DNA from: Athripsodes cinereus
Taxonomy: Eukaryota; Arthropoda; Insecta; Trichoptera; Leptoceridae
Length of the DNA: 64,000 nt
NCBI GenBank assembly: GCA_947579605.1
Contig: OX388307.1
Location: forward strand, 16,407,237 to 16,471,236
Direction: 5' to 3'
In this document: one piece after another, positions 11,464 to 23,025 of the stretch
How the letters are laid out: each line of letters begins with the position of its first letter
Numbering within the stretch: position 1 is the stretch's first letter
The notes under the pieces: model-generated
Seen by the model: only the letters and a program-made list of their open reading frames with translations
Databases searched by the model: none
What the model was told of the DNA's origin: nothing
Translations under genes and position numbers: made by a program

Positions 11464-14400
11464 GATTGCTAAGTACTACCAGAACTATCGTAAACTAAAC
11501 ACACGCGTTTCATAATACAAAATTATCTATTAATCTTCGATACTTTAATCAAAAATTATAGCGTTTATAATACGCAGTTAGTTTACTTGTTACCCCACCT
11601 ATGAGAGATGTCACGATGCCATAAATGACTCATTTGTAATATTCATCTTTCACCCTTAAACGCTTTTTTCAGGAAAATTGGATGGAAAAATAAACAAGTT
11701 TTCTCCATTCAGAGGGGACCTATCTACGCATTAGAGTCAAGCCAAGCCAAACGCTTGGATATAGTTTATTGCGAAAGAAAGTATGAATTACAAATATCGA
11801 TGCACTTGTGACTGACTGTATGTAATATAAACTTATAAATACTAAAATGAGTATATGCAATATCCCAATAGTCATCCTCGATTATCCCAAAAACCTATTA
11901 TGGGGAACCAAACTCTTTAGCAGCAACATAGCCATGCCAATTTTTTTGTCTGAAACTTTGTGAAAAAAAATCTCTTAATTTGTCGGATTAGAGGAAAACA
12001 CAGACGCTACGATGTTTTACTTTAAAACAGTCAACAGGTTTGTGAGTAACAATAGCTACTTGTACCTATACAATAGGTTGAAGGCATATTTATTAACATA
12101 ACAATAATATAAGAGATATATACCTATACATAAGAAGTATAGTCACTCGTGTCGATCTCTCATTAGCATCAATGATTTCGAATCCAATTTTAGTTAGAAA
12201 GGGTTTGTTTGTTGAACTCAACTCTGTCTATTAACACTACTTGAATGCAACATCACGAATAGATACTTTCCTTTTCCAAGAGCAGAGGATACTTTGCAGA
12301 GAAAACTGAAAAGACTCACTTGTGTTAATTTAATGATCACGTAAGTATTTACTGTAAAATCCGCATTAAAAACTGAATACCAGTATACATTCTTTTTTAT
12401 ATTATTTTGTAGCAATTTGTGAAAGAAATACTCGACGTTCGTTACCTTTTCCATGATATTTCTTATTGCATATTCAATACTTTATTCAATCAATCAATAC
12501 CAGTGTACAAACGTTGAGACAATATATCACCTTTTGGCTACAATTAAGTTGCAGCAGCCTCACTAGGTTGCCCTGTATCGACGCTTGTCGAAAAATACCT
12601 TGTGGATCATATGAAAATAATTCGCTGAGTATCTATCTGAAAAGTAAAAATAAACCAGGTATGCAATAAACACACCTGAGAATTGTCAACAAAATAGATG
12701 AATATTTATCGCCCAATTATTATACATAAGTAGATAGTAATTGTCTAGTATTGTCTTGTCGGTCACAGTTATAGGTAATCTAAATTGTTATTCAAATACA
12801 AAGTGCAATAATACATAATTACACAGCACTAGAATGACAATATAAAACATCTTAAATTACCCGTTGTTTGTTCACAGGTATAGGATATGAATGCAAACGA
12901 CGCATATTTTGATGCTTTGTTTTCACGAGATCTAAATATTAAATAGTCATATCGTGATGGTGTTTCTTTATATTTATGATAGATAACTTTGTTCTGTTTT
13001 AGTGCTAAGAATTTCGAATACCTACATTAAATTTATTCATAAATGCATTCCAACGACAAAAGTATCTACAACTACCTTTTTAATATAACCACTGAATGGT
13101 AATAAAAATAATTGAAACATAATATTTGGAGATATTTTTGTAACCATAATATTATGTAGAAGCAATACTATCTAATCAAAATTAAGTTTATCGATAAAAT
13201 CGACATTAATGATACACATGTAATGTCATTGTATGTAATAAGTGTCATAAAACTTAGTAAATAATAATAAGTTTATCTATTTATGTAAATGGCATAATGA
13301 ACTTCAATTTCTATTTGACCTAAGCAAAAATGAATAAAATATATACACGTATAATTTGGTCGCTAGCTTTGTCTTTTAAGAAAAAGAATTTTTGATTACC
13401 ACATTATTGAATTTGCAGCGATTTGTTAGCATATGTATCTATCTACAAAAGTGAAACAATACACAGAGATAGATATACCTTAGCAACATAAAATATTGAC
13501 TTAGTATAAATTTTATTACACACATTTTTAATAGAAATTCAAGTGTCATGTTAGCTTTCACCTGTATCAAAGAATTTTTCATCTAAATTATAAAGATTAC
13601 AGTTCATATTATTACTATGCTATCCTAAAACAGTTCCTTGCGTAGGACGACGTTTCGCGCTTGTCCCAAATCACCATATTTGTTTAGAAGTCACTTTCAC
13701 ACACAAAACTCACTATGAATGATGATAATATATTTACTCAAGATATTCGGACGAAACAGTTAATTTAGTATAGACATACCTCCTCCGTCACAAGACACAG
13801 TGCGCTCAATAATAATATTATTGAAGGTACCTAGTGGAATGTAGGTCACAGGGAAAAAAGTAAAATTGCAGGATATAATATTACTTATTACACTCTAGTT
13901 ATGTTAATAACACAACCTGTTCACTGTACCACCTACATCAGGTTCAAGTGTGAATATATTATAAGAATTATGAGCAAGTAAATATGTGCAGGTTTGAGTG
14001 ATATTTACAAGTGATAGAAGCCTACTTCCAGATATTATCAGTAATGCAATATTTTCATAGTCAAATACTAACTATTAGATTTTAATATTTATAATAACTA
14101 CAATTTTGGTACCTACTAGTTTTCAGTAGATTTTAGTAATAATATTATGAGTAATGAAAAGTATACCCAAAATCATATCCGATGTGAGTTTAAATTTATA
14201 TTCTTTTTATTGAACATTTGCTTAAGTATGAAAAATTGGTTTATTATATGAACCAGTATTAGCATTTCAAGTAGGTACTTAATTATGTAAACTCTGTGAA
14301 TTTCAGAAAGAGCAGAATTTTAGGAAACCTATGTAAGGTGAACAATCATGCTCCAGCAAATTTTTTGAATATTTTTCAACAAAACCTGGAAAATTGTGAA

Positions 14401-17400
14401 ATATTTTTAATTCCTGTACCAAATCGACAACCTGGTGACAAAATAAGGCGGAAAAAGAAAAAAAGTTGTGCAAGTTTGTGTGTAATCAGACCACAACTTG
14501 CCTGCTTATTCTTACTAGAAGCTATCTAAGAGGGTTCACCTTGTCCTCCAAGCCTAACAGGGCGTAAGAAAGCCTCATCAGTAGAGTTAAAAGTAATGTG
14601 AAGTATTTATAATTTTTGATATGGTTAAGTAAACCATAAATAAAAATCTTTTGAATACGCTCAACTTGACCAAAATGAATTTAACCTTCGAACTACACAT
14701 GTGAGTTGCATTTTAACGCATTCATAGTATCATTCAAAGGTTGAGGTACAAATTTTCCTGTAGCAAATGAGTAAGTTTAATTGAAAAATGTTAAGATTAT
14801 TGTATTAACCTACTGACAATCAGAAACAAGTTCCGTATACTATATAACATATTATCTTGTCATCTTATCTTGTCATTCATGCGAGTGTACTAAACCAGAT
14901 ACTTACCTCAGAATCAGCACGTATACAAACATGTGTAATGTGTATGAATGTTTTTAATATTTTTTGTAATAAGTTAGTAAAATATAAAATAATTTGCAAT
15001 ATAGTCAACAGGAAAGTATGATTAGAAAGTCTGCACTATTCTGTCTTCACTAACGTGTAAGTACATGGATAATAAAAAGTGCCTGATGGTGTTAATTGTA
15101 AGAAATATTACTTCTAGGACCAAGATTACTCACGAAAGTAAGGGAAATCAATACATAATAAGTGAACAGAAATATTTATGAATATAATTTGTGCAATAAA
15201 TCATAAAATTGAGATAAAATATGAATTTCAATCAAAATCTTAATATTCTTTTATTTACACATTTTTAATATGAAGAAACTTAATAATTCACATTGTTTTC
15301 AATTCTCAATAATGACTACATCAAAGCTAAGGTACCTACAGAAGTATTTAATTGATAGTTAATTTAAAATGATTCAAACTTGTTAACAAGATTCATATTT
15401 ATGATAATTGTTACATCCATACCTGTCTTGGTGACAATTTGACAATCCAAAATAAAATTAATTATATTAGCTACCTACTATGAACGTTACATCTGCCTTT
15501 GTAGTTCAATGTCTTTGTATTATATATATTTTACCCCTGCCATTGTCAGTAATAATAAAGCAATGTTGTGCTACAAATATTTCAGATCATAATAATCCTA
15601 ATATATAAATAATGTGAAACAATATGAGAAGTAGTCGATACTTAGATACTGGCATACAATTGTAGGTAATTAACCACCCTATTGTATGTTAATGAAGACA
15701 ATCTGTGCCAATATGTGTAGGAGTATAGTATTTAATATATATTAATGATGTATTATTGCTGTGAAATATTGTACAACAAACATATAGCTGTACAGAATCA
15801 TCACAATATCATGTATGTCTTGTCTTCTACTTCCCATCAAGATCATTGCTGTGTTATGCGTGTGTTCCAAATATCCTGATTGAGGTCACAAAAAACTTGA
15901 TCTAAATTACATACTCGAACAAGATCGCTGACTCCGTGAATCGCAAGCATTGCCGTGATAATATATTCCATCTCAATTTATTTATAAGTATTATATGTCT
16001 TTTAATTTATCATTTATCTCATTCATATATATTATCACACAGCGATTTATTTACCATTTAAACATTATCAGACACTAAACACGTAACACCCTCTTGCTAC
16101 TAGTGGGCCCATACAGACATATATAGAATTTTAGTCGTTAAAATTAATTAAGTTGGAAAACAATTTATAGTTTACGCTGAAATTATTTAAAAAAAGATTG
16201 ATTCTCTAAGATAGGATAAATATTTTTCTGTAGGAGTTACTAATTGATGTCTTTTTTATTTCCAAACTTTGGATTTTATATTTCAGTCACTATCTCCATA
16301 TATACAACTTTTTGTTGGAAAATTGAAATAATTAAACTACCATTATCCTTATACAAACAAATAGGTCCTCTCAAAAACGATAATAGGTATTTATAAGATT
16401 TTTTCACCAAAAAGATTCCAGAAAAATTCCGATAGTTAAGATTTTACTTTGCTATATTACATACGTACTTGACTATATCTCGACAAGGCGATAGGTAGTA
16501 GATAATAAAATTATGTATTTCTATATCTATTGGCTATAGTCTTAATCGTTACAATGTATCTTGTAATTATGTAATTTGGCACTGAAATGACACTTTAATG
16601 TTGTCCAAAAATAATAATGATTATGTATCAAAAATTATCAATTATATAATTCAATGCATAGAGATCGAGCTTACCGCTGTATTGAGATTCTTCCTACTAA
16701 TATAAAAATATCGGTACTGAGCAATACTACGAGGTAAATCGTAACCACAGACATAAACCACAAAATCCTAACGATATTATGTTTGATTTCGATCGTTTAT
16801 CTATTTTTTTTTATTTATTTAAAGATATTAAAGTGTTTTACATTATGAAAAAAGATTGTTTTTTTTTCGTAGTAAGTAATTAATATTTCATATTTTTTTA
16901 AAGATACTTATCTAATGCATAGTCTTAGGCTTTCACGGCCTGCGTCACTAGTAGGAAAGTTATCTTCGTGCTGAGTGGCCGTGGTCCATAGAGCAACTTA
17001 TGTATGGGACATAATAAATATTTGTATTTTTATTTTTCTGGATTTTGTACACCTGCCTGAGTGAGGATATTAAGAATATTACTCAACAGACACGAATCAA
17101 TGATGGGTCAAACACAATCATGTAAAATAAAGATGGCTGTTGTTAATTGACATGTAGGTATGCCCAATAGATGTCTAACATAGTATAGTTTGAAACAGGA
17201 ATTGGCGGGACTGGTGAACATACCGTAGGTAAAGTGCACATAAACCAGTCTAAGCCGAACCGTAAGCATCGGAACACCTTACATCTCCTACCTTTATTAC
17301 AATTTTAATTCTTAACATATTAAGTAATAAACATTTCATTGACAATCTATACTGACACTAATATTTTATGATTTCCTTTTCCCTTTCCAGATTCCCTTTT

Positions 17401-17560
17401 GTGTTTTGTTCTTTGCCAATTCTTGTTTTCTAACTGTATTGTGAATGAGAAATTTGATTTGTGTGGTTGTGTATTCTTGAACATGTAAAAGGCTCACGCC
17501 GTGGATATGTAAATAAATCAATAAAAAAATTTACAATGATTTTCGTCAGTACCTATTTAC
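11464..17560. other. Intergenic AT-rich sequence
   Basis: About 6 kb without a convincing exon on either strand. The longest open frame (14296-14529, 77 codons) lies between loosely inverted AAGGTGAAC motifs (14335 and 14534) and may be inside a decayed MITE. No tRNA, rRNA or large repeat was recognised. Confidence 0.45.
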
Positions 17561-17572
17561 AAAATTACATTA

Positions 17573-17847
17573 AAATGATTTTAAAAACACTGTATAATTT
17601 TCAAATTAAATTTATTCACCTCAAACGTTTTCGCCAAGGCGTTCATATGTAATGAGTCTGTTTTCTAGAAAACAGACTCACTACATATGAACTTAAACTA
17701 AATTAGTCCTCCTGATGATGCCAAGTAGAAGCCTTGGCGAAAACGTTTGAGGTGAATAAATTTAATTTGGAAATTATACAGTGTTTTTAAAATCATTTTA
17801 ATTATAATGAATTTCCAAAGTGTTAACACAAAAACATTTGATTTATT
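17573..17847 (+). mobile_element. Hammerhead-bearing short retroposon (copy 1, inverted pair)
   Basis: A 275-bp insertion flanked by a perfect 12-bp direct repeat AAAATTACATTA (17561-17572 and 17848-17859). The right part is a forward copy carrying a hammerhead ribozyme (17708-17752). The left part (17573-17640) is an inverted, truncated copy of the sequence downstream of the ribozyme's stem II. Between them lies a 52-bp near-perfect palindrome (17641-17692, centre TCTAGA, one mismatch). Variable-length target duplications, inverted 5' fragments and hammerheads in terminal repeats are known features of Penelope-like retroelements and related retrozymes. Family assignment is inference; no reverse transcriptase is present. 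Confidence 0.75.
17708..17752 (+). ncRNA. Hammerhead self-cleaving ribozyme motif (HHR-1)
   Basis: All core parts are present in order. Stem I 5' CCTC (17708-17711), core CTGATGA (17712-17718), one extra U (17719), stem II GCCAAG/CTTGGC (17720-17725 with 17733-17738) around a 7-nt loop, GAA (17739-17741), stem III AACGTT (17742-17747), cleavage-site base U (17748), stem I 3' GAGG (17749-17752). Stem III is self-complementary and too short to close on itself, so activity would be expected as a dimer, as known for minimal hammerheads of Penelope-like elements. An extra base after the conserved A9 is tolerated in some natural hammerheads. Cleavage is predicted between 17748 and 17749. Confidence 0.75.
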
Positions 17848-17859
17848 AAAATTACATTA

Positions 17860-20800
17860 TTTTTTTCAAAATATAAACATATATTATTATAGATTGGAAC
17901 TCGATTCTTTCTGCATGACTGAAAATTATGTGTGAAAGTATCAATTACTAATTCATATAAAATACAATTTATTTCATGTGATGTATTTAAAAAAAACTTG
18001 GGAATTCAAATAACAGCATAATATGTACATAGTAGTAATTTACCTTATTAACGATATGCAATAATTGAATGTGTCAATTGTATATATTACTTTTAATTAC
18101 AAAACTACAACATTTCCTGAATAAACAAGCTACAGAAAATAAATGATTTATTAAAACTACATAGCGCGTACAATGTTATTAAATTAAAATTAGTCTAAAT
18201 TAATGAAATAATTAGGTAGGTATTGAAAAACGCGCACGGTATCGTGAATTTTTATTCGTGTAAACGGATAAATAATATTGGCACGTTAGATATTTGAAAT
18301 TAATATTGGTAAAAGGTATATTGTAAAAGGTAATTTGATTAATTAAAAAAAGACACAAACATAAAGTAGTCGAGACGCATTTAAAAATCTAAGCGTAAAC
18401 GAAATAGAAAATAAATCCAATCGAATCAATACTTCCAATGTCATCGCACACGGTCAAACATCGTTGTGATGAAAACAGTATATTGTAAAAAAGAATGATC
18501 CAGGCCATCGATACATCGATAGTCTTATGGATAGCTTAACTTTGTGTGATTTATTCTAATTATTATTCAACAAAAGATTCCAATTCCTCTAAAATACTTA
18601 TTATCAATTTTATGCAGGAAAAGAAAGCACAATATTATAAGTATTAAATTTCTGTTAGATATACCCGGTATGAACAGCTCTCCCGCCCTTTTCTGTATAT
18701 TTTAAAGGTTCTTATAAAAGGCAGGGTTAAATAAAACATTCAACACCTTCAATTCAGCAATGAAGTATGCCAGCAATCCTGAATGTCTTATTTTTTATGG
18801 ACGAGCCGTATTTTCATTTCATAATATGGTTGGTCCACTAGATATATGGAATGGTGTGGATAAAACTATACATAAATTATAATATTATCATATAATAAGA
18901 ATGTACATACGTAGGTATATCTAATAAAAATGATTGATGAGTGACAACGGTAAACCAGCAAGTAACCATTGAAATCCAAATTCCAAAGTGCCAAATTATA
19001 ATTTGTAGGTATAGGTACACAAGATCAATAAAATAATTCCATAACAATTATCTGTATATAAGAACACACATATAGGTGTATAATTTTTGTATCATAATTA
19101 TCACAAAGTTATTGTATAATAATATGTAGGAGAATATAAGGCGGGTCCAAGTTAGCTATGATTGTATTTCCATAATTATTAGTAACATGGTTATTACTCA
19201 TCAGACTTTTTATTCACCGTTATTTTTATTCTGCTGTCGTATAAAATCTCTTTGTAACTATTGTAGATAAATGAAACCTATACGATAGATTAAGACAAGA
19301 AAATATATCGGTTTTACAGCACCTTTTTAAAATATCAAAATATTTTTTCCCTGAAAAATCTATAGGTATGTGAGAAAGTTTTTTTTTTTATAATTATTTT
19401 GTCAGACCAACACATCATAGAGTTTTATTATTGGTTTATTTAAAATGTCCCACTATAACTTCACGCTTCGTTGTTTCAAGTTGTTATGTACGTAATTAAT
19501 TTTATTTTCTCGTAGGTAATATCAGATTTTTGGGTTAATTTAAAGCGCTGAAGTACCTACTCACATTACACACCTACATATTATTCTTTTTATTAACTTT
19601 TTTGCCTATTGGGAAATGTGTACCTACCCATCTGATATTTAATTTTGTTAATAAATAAGTAGATATTTTCTATCAATACCACCACGGCATATCAAATAAG
19701 TCTGTAAGTTAGCCAGTAGACTGTATTATAAACATTTAGGTTGTCTTCCATACAGGCCGAAAAATCGGGCTTTCCCTGATGTTTCCAGATTTAAAAATAA
19801 TTAAATAATGATTTCGCGCAGTGAGCAATCGTTTAAATTTTATGTTTTATTTTTAAAGTGAAGTGGAACTATTGTTTTCACCTAACATACTTAATATTCC
19901 ACGAGGCCATTCACTCGTTTGTGAATGATTTAGAGACTTTATACTTAACAAGTAGCTTATTTATACCTATTAATTGTTGAAGGTGGGCCTACACAGTATG
20001 AAAACCTAAGATACGCCACTGTTAACCATACTGGTTCTGTTTTACGTACCAATAATGAAATAGAGACATTTAGGATAGATGAATAGCGAGGCTCATCGCT
20101 GAAATGAAAAAGTTTCATTGATATTAATCTGCCTTTTAAGGGTACTCAAAAGTTACAGATAAGAGGAGAAGGCTTATTATTTCCCGTAAACTCCACGGAA
20201 CTTCCAACTTATTTATCAAATAAATATATAGGTATGCCTATCCAGAATAGCTAAAAATTGCAATATTATAAGTTAATCAAAATAAGAAAAAAAGCACAAT
20301 GTTTTTTCAACATTCTAGAATTCTTACTCAAGGGAACCTACATCTAATAGAATTTCCAAACTGAGGATGTATAAATATTCTAAATATTTTATTTTGAATT
20401 CCACACACGTTATTATGAGATCACTTTCTTTACTATCCAGCCGTGTAAGTGTCTACTAAAGGTTACTCGATCCAATACACAAAGTTCCCGTGTACTGTAT
20501 AGGTAGGAATGTGTACGGACAACAAGGAATTATATATTGAAACTTTCACTTTTCCTCAGCACGATACCAACTCATAGGTCGTCCACGAAAACAATATTCA
20601 ACAAACAATGCCATCACAGACTGGTAGTTTTCCTAATTAGAATCATTATTAAAACAGTGTCGATGAATTTCTAAAAACACTCTTAGTTTATAACTATATT
20701 CTACTATATACATATATAGTACATTACTATTAGTACGTATATTAGGTATGCAAATAGTAAAATCACCTGTTTGTCGAAAGCTAGTCTAAATTGAATTAAA

Positions 20801-21108
20801 TATATGCTAATTTGTGAAAAACCTCAGTTGCTTAGTACTTCATGTTGAATCTTTAGAGTACAGTTAACTATTTCAGTTCAACGATTCGAAAAAAAAATAA
20901 AACAATATTGTGTCAAAAATATATCAGATATTCATCAGATTTTATTGAGGAAGATCAATAATTATTCTATTATATTTAGTTATTCTTGAGGACATCCGCT
21001 CATTTACGAATAATTTAGGAAAATAAATGGCTACAGAAAATTTTGAAAATAAATTCCAAGTTTGTCACTGAAAAAACCTAATAAAGTAACTATAATCCCT
21101 TTACTTTG
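17860..21108. other. Intergenic AT-rich sequence
   Basis: No gene seen. It includes a family A fragment at 18735-18810 and a further scrap near 19675. It also holds two copies of a short hairpin motif (GGCCATTCACTCGTTTGTGA at about 19911, and a diverged copy at about 20994). The remainder shows nothing recognisable. Confidence 0.45.
18735..18810 (+). repeat. Dispersed repeat family A, fragment
   Basis: Matches the start of family A (CTTCAATTCAGCAATGAAGT, then ATCCTGAATGTCTTATTTTT). The family is best represented at 43336-43505 and 38961-39119. Confidence 0.6.
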
Positions 21109-21111
21109 GAT

Positions 21112-21231
21112 TAGTTAGAAGCAATCGTGACTTAGCGATAAACTCGTCTTCTGTACATTGATTGTATTTGATTTGAAATCATATCTCTATAAAATTATTT
21201 GTATTGTGATCAATGAATAAATAAATAAATT
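21112..21231 (+). repeat. LINE-tail repeat family B, copy
   Basis: Shares TTAGTTAGAAG...TAGCGATAAACTCGTCTTCT and a (AATA)n end with copies at 26427, 31225 and 40276. The GATCGC...GCGATAA motif followed by an A-rich repeat tail is typical of 3' ends of non-LTR retrotransposons in Lepidoptera. Confidence 0.65.
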
Positions 21232-21725
21232 TTATAAAACGGATCTATTAAATATTTTTAGCATCCTGTTGGACATTAATGTTTTTTAAGGAATATTTAA
21301 AATGCAGGCTCCATCATATAAAAATGAGTTGATGAAAAAGAATTAATAAATTATGCAATTTTGCAGATATACTTTAAGTGTATTCATTTTTGTTAAGTTT
21401 ATTGACAGCGGTATATTTATTTCCATGCATCTCAAAGAGTTAAATGAAGACAATCCAAACAAACCAAGATAATATATGTAATATTGCTGTGGACAACAAT
21501 AACAAGCAATATTGTTCTTTATATAACAATGCATAAGGTACAGTGCAGAGTGTGAATACATAGGCTTTAGTGTAGTGTAGAGTATTCATACAACAAGATA
21601 ATGGTACAGTAGTATCATCCTCCCTCACCAAGTTTTGTCAAGTAGTCACAGTATGAATTTATCTTATAAATATTTGAGTTCATTTTGTAAGTATGATTAT
21701 TTATATTTGCTAATATATTTGAAGA

Positions 21726-22052
21726 ATGCTTCGTATATCTTGGACCGAAAAGGTCAGTAACATCGAAGTACTTAGGAGAGCCGGAGCCAAGAGAGAGCTG
21801 TTGTCGATTGTCAAAGTGAGGAAGGTCTCATATTTGGGTCACGTGCTGTGTGGAAAGAAGTACCGTCTCCTCCGCCTTATCTTGGAGGGCAAGATAGATG
21901 GAAGACGGGGAGTTGGCAGAAAGCAGATGTCCTGGCTGCGCAATATTAGAGAATGGACCGGAATGAGGACAGTTCAGAGTGACCTGTTCAGAGCAGCACA
22001 GGGAGGTTTTCGCCGAAGTAATCACCAACGTCGGGGGGACCTGACACGGTAG
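21726..22052 (+). pseudogene. LINE reverse transcriptase C-terminus, decayed
   Basis: Open for 108 codons. It encodes the conserved tail of a non-LTR retrotransposon polyprotein: MLRISWTEKVSN near the start, then SYLGHVL, LEGKIDGRRGVGRKQMSWLR and REWTG. Near 22005 the frame shifts: the family's usual end (EVFAEVITNV) continues in the neighbouring frame and stops at about 22046. The 5' two-thirds, including the polymerase core and endonuclease, are missing, so this is a dead 5'-truncated copy. Confidence 0.8.
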
Positions 22053-22745
22053 AGAAAGGAGAAAAATATATTTGTAATGTTCTCCACTGACCCATCTACC
22101 AGACAAGTAGTAAGAAAACAGGTAAATGGCATTTGATATATTTTTAGTGAAGGAAAAAATAAGTAGTTATTTTGAGAATAAATAACTGTTACTATATAAT
22201 TTATCTCTTCAACATGTTCCCCCGGTAATTCGGGAAATCACCAAAATGAAATGAAAAGCTTTTCAAATGTGTATATTTTATATATGTAGTTTTAATTTAT
22301 TATAAAGAACCGATACGTAGAATCATATGTGATGATTAGTGAATAGAACTCAAAATGTTGATCATTTTAGCTGCTCCAGAAGACGATCTCCCTATATTTG
22401 AAAAAGTCGGGTAAAACCATTTCTAAGAACTGAAAACCTATATTTATCGTAATTTTAATATCAATTTATCTAATCATTGATAAGAAACAGAAGACAACTA
22501 TATTTTTTGTTTGTTTGTTTGTATAATAAACAAAGTGCATTTCTAATAAATATTTTTATTTCTTTCTGGGCAAAGTAGAGTTTAAATCTAGTTACATATA
22601 TAAGTTTTGAGATGTAGTAGTGTAGAAGAAGCATCCAGCTCCACTGGAGGTAGTTATATGTATGTATGTGTATAGATATGATGTGATAGTGTGAGTGTAA
22701 TGTACCTACATACTACATACTCGTACAGGGAAATGTAGGTTATGG

Positions 22746-22783
22746 TTTATAAAGCGGATTCAGTACATCACACTGTTCAGTTA
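22746..22783 (+). promoter_or_regulatory. Core promoter (TATA + initiator) of the Osiris-like gene
   Basis: TTTATAAAG (22746-22754) is followed ~30 bases later by TTCAGTTA (22776-22783), an arthropod-type initiator with the predicted start at A22779. The 5' UTR would then run to the ATG at 23026. A polypyrimidine-AG (TTTTTTCTTTCAG, ending 22925) suggests that the leader may contain an intron, but the matching donor is unclear. Confidence 0.55.
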
Positions 22784-23025
22784 GCCTTGAACTTGCGGCA
22801 GAATGGTAGACTTTCTTCATACTATCTCTCTTTCGACATTACAACCGATACAATGTTTATAACAATTTCAGTTATAAGGATATAAAATAAAAAAATTATC
22901 ATAATTATCGTGTTTTTTCTTTCAGGTACAAAGTGTGTTTTAAATAGTGTTATCATTATTTTCAAATAAGTTCATAAGTGGTTGTATATATTTTTCATAT
23001 AAACTTTTGTGATAAAAGCTTCAAA

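Noticed and set aside
11101..11515. Two ~100-codon frames on opposite strands
   Set aside because: Both read through the 36-bp minisatellite inside the MITE.
14334..14543. Inverted AAGGTGAAC motifs around a 77-codon frame
   Set aside because: The inverted match is only about 9 bases, with no target duplication.
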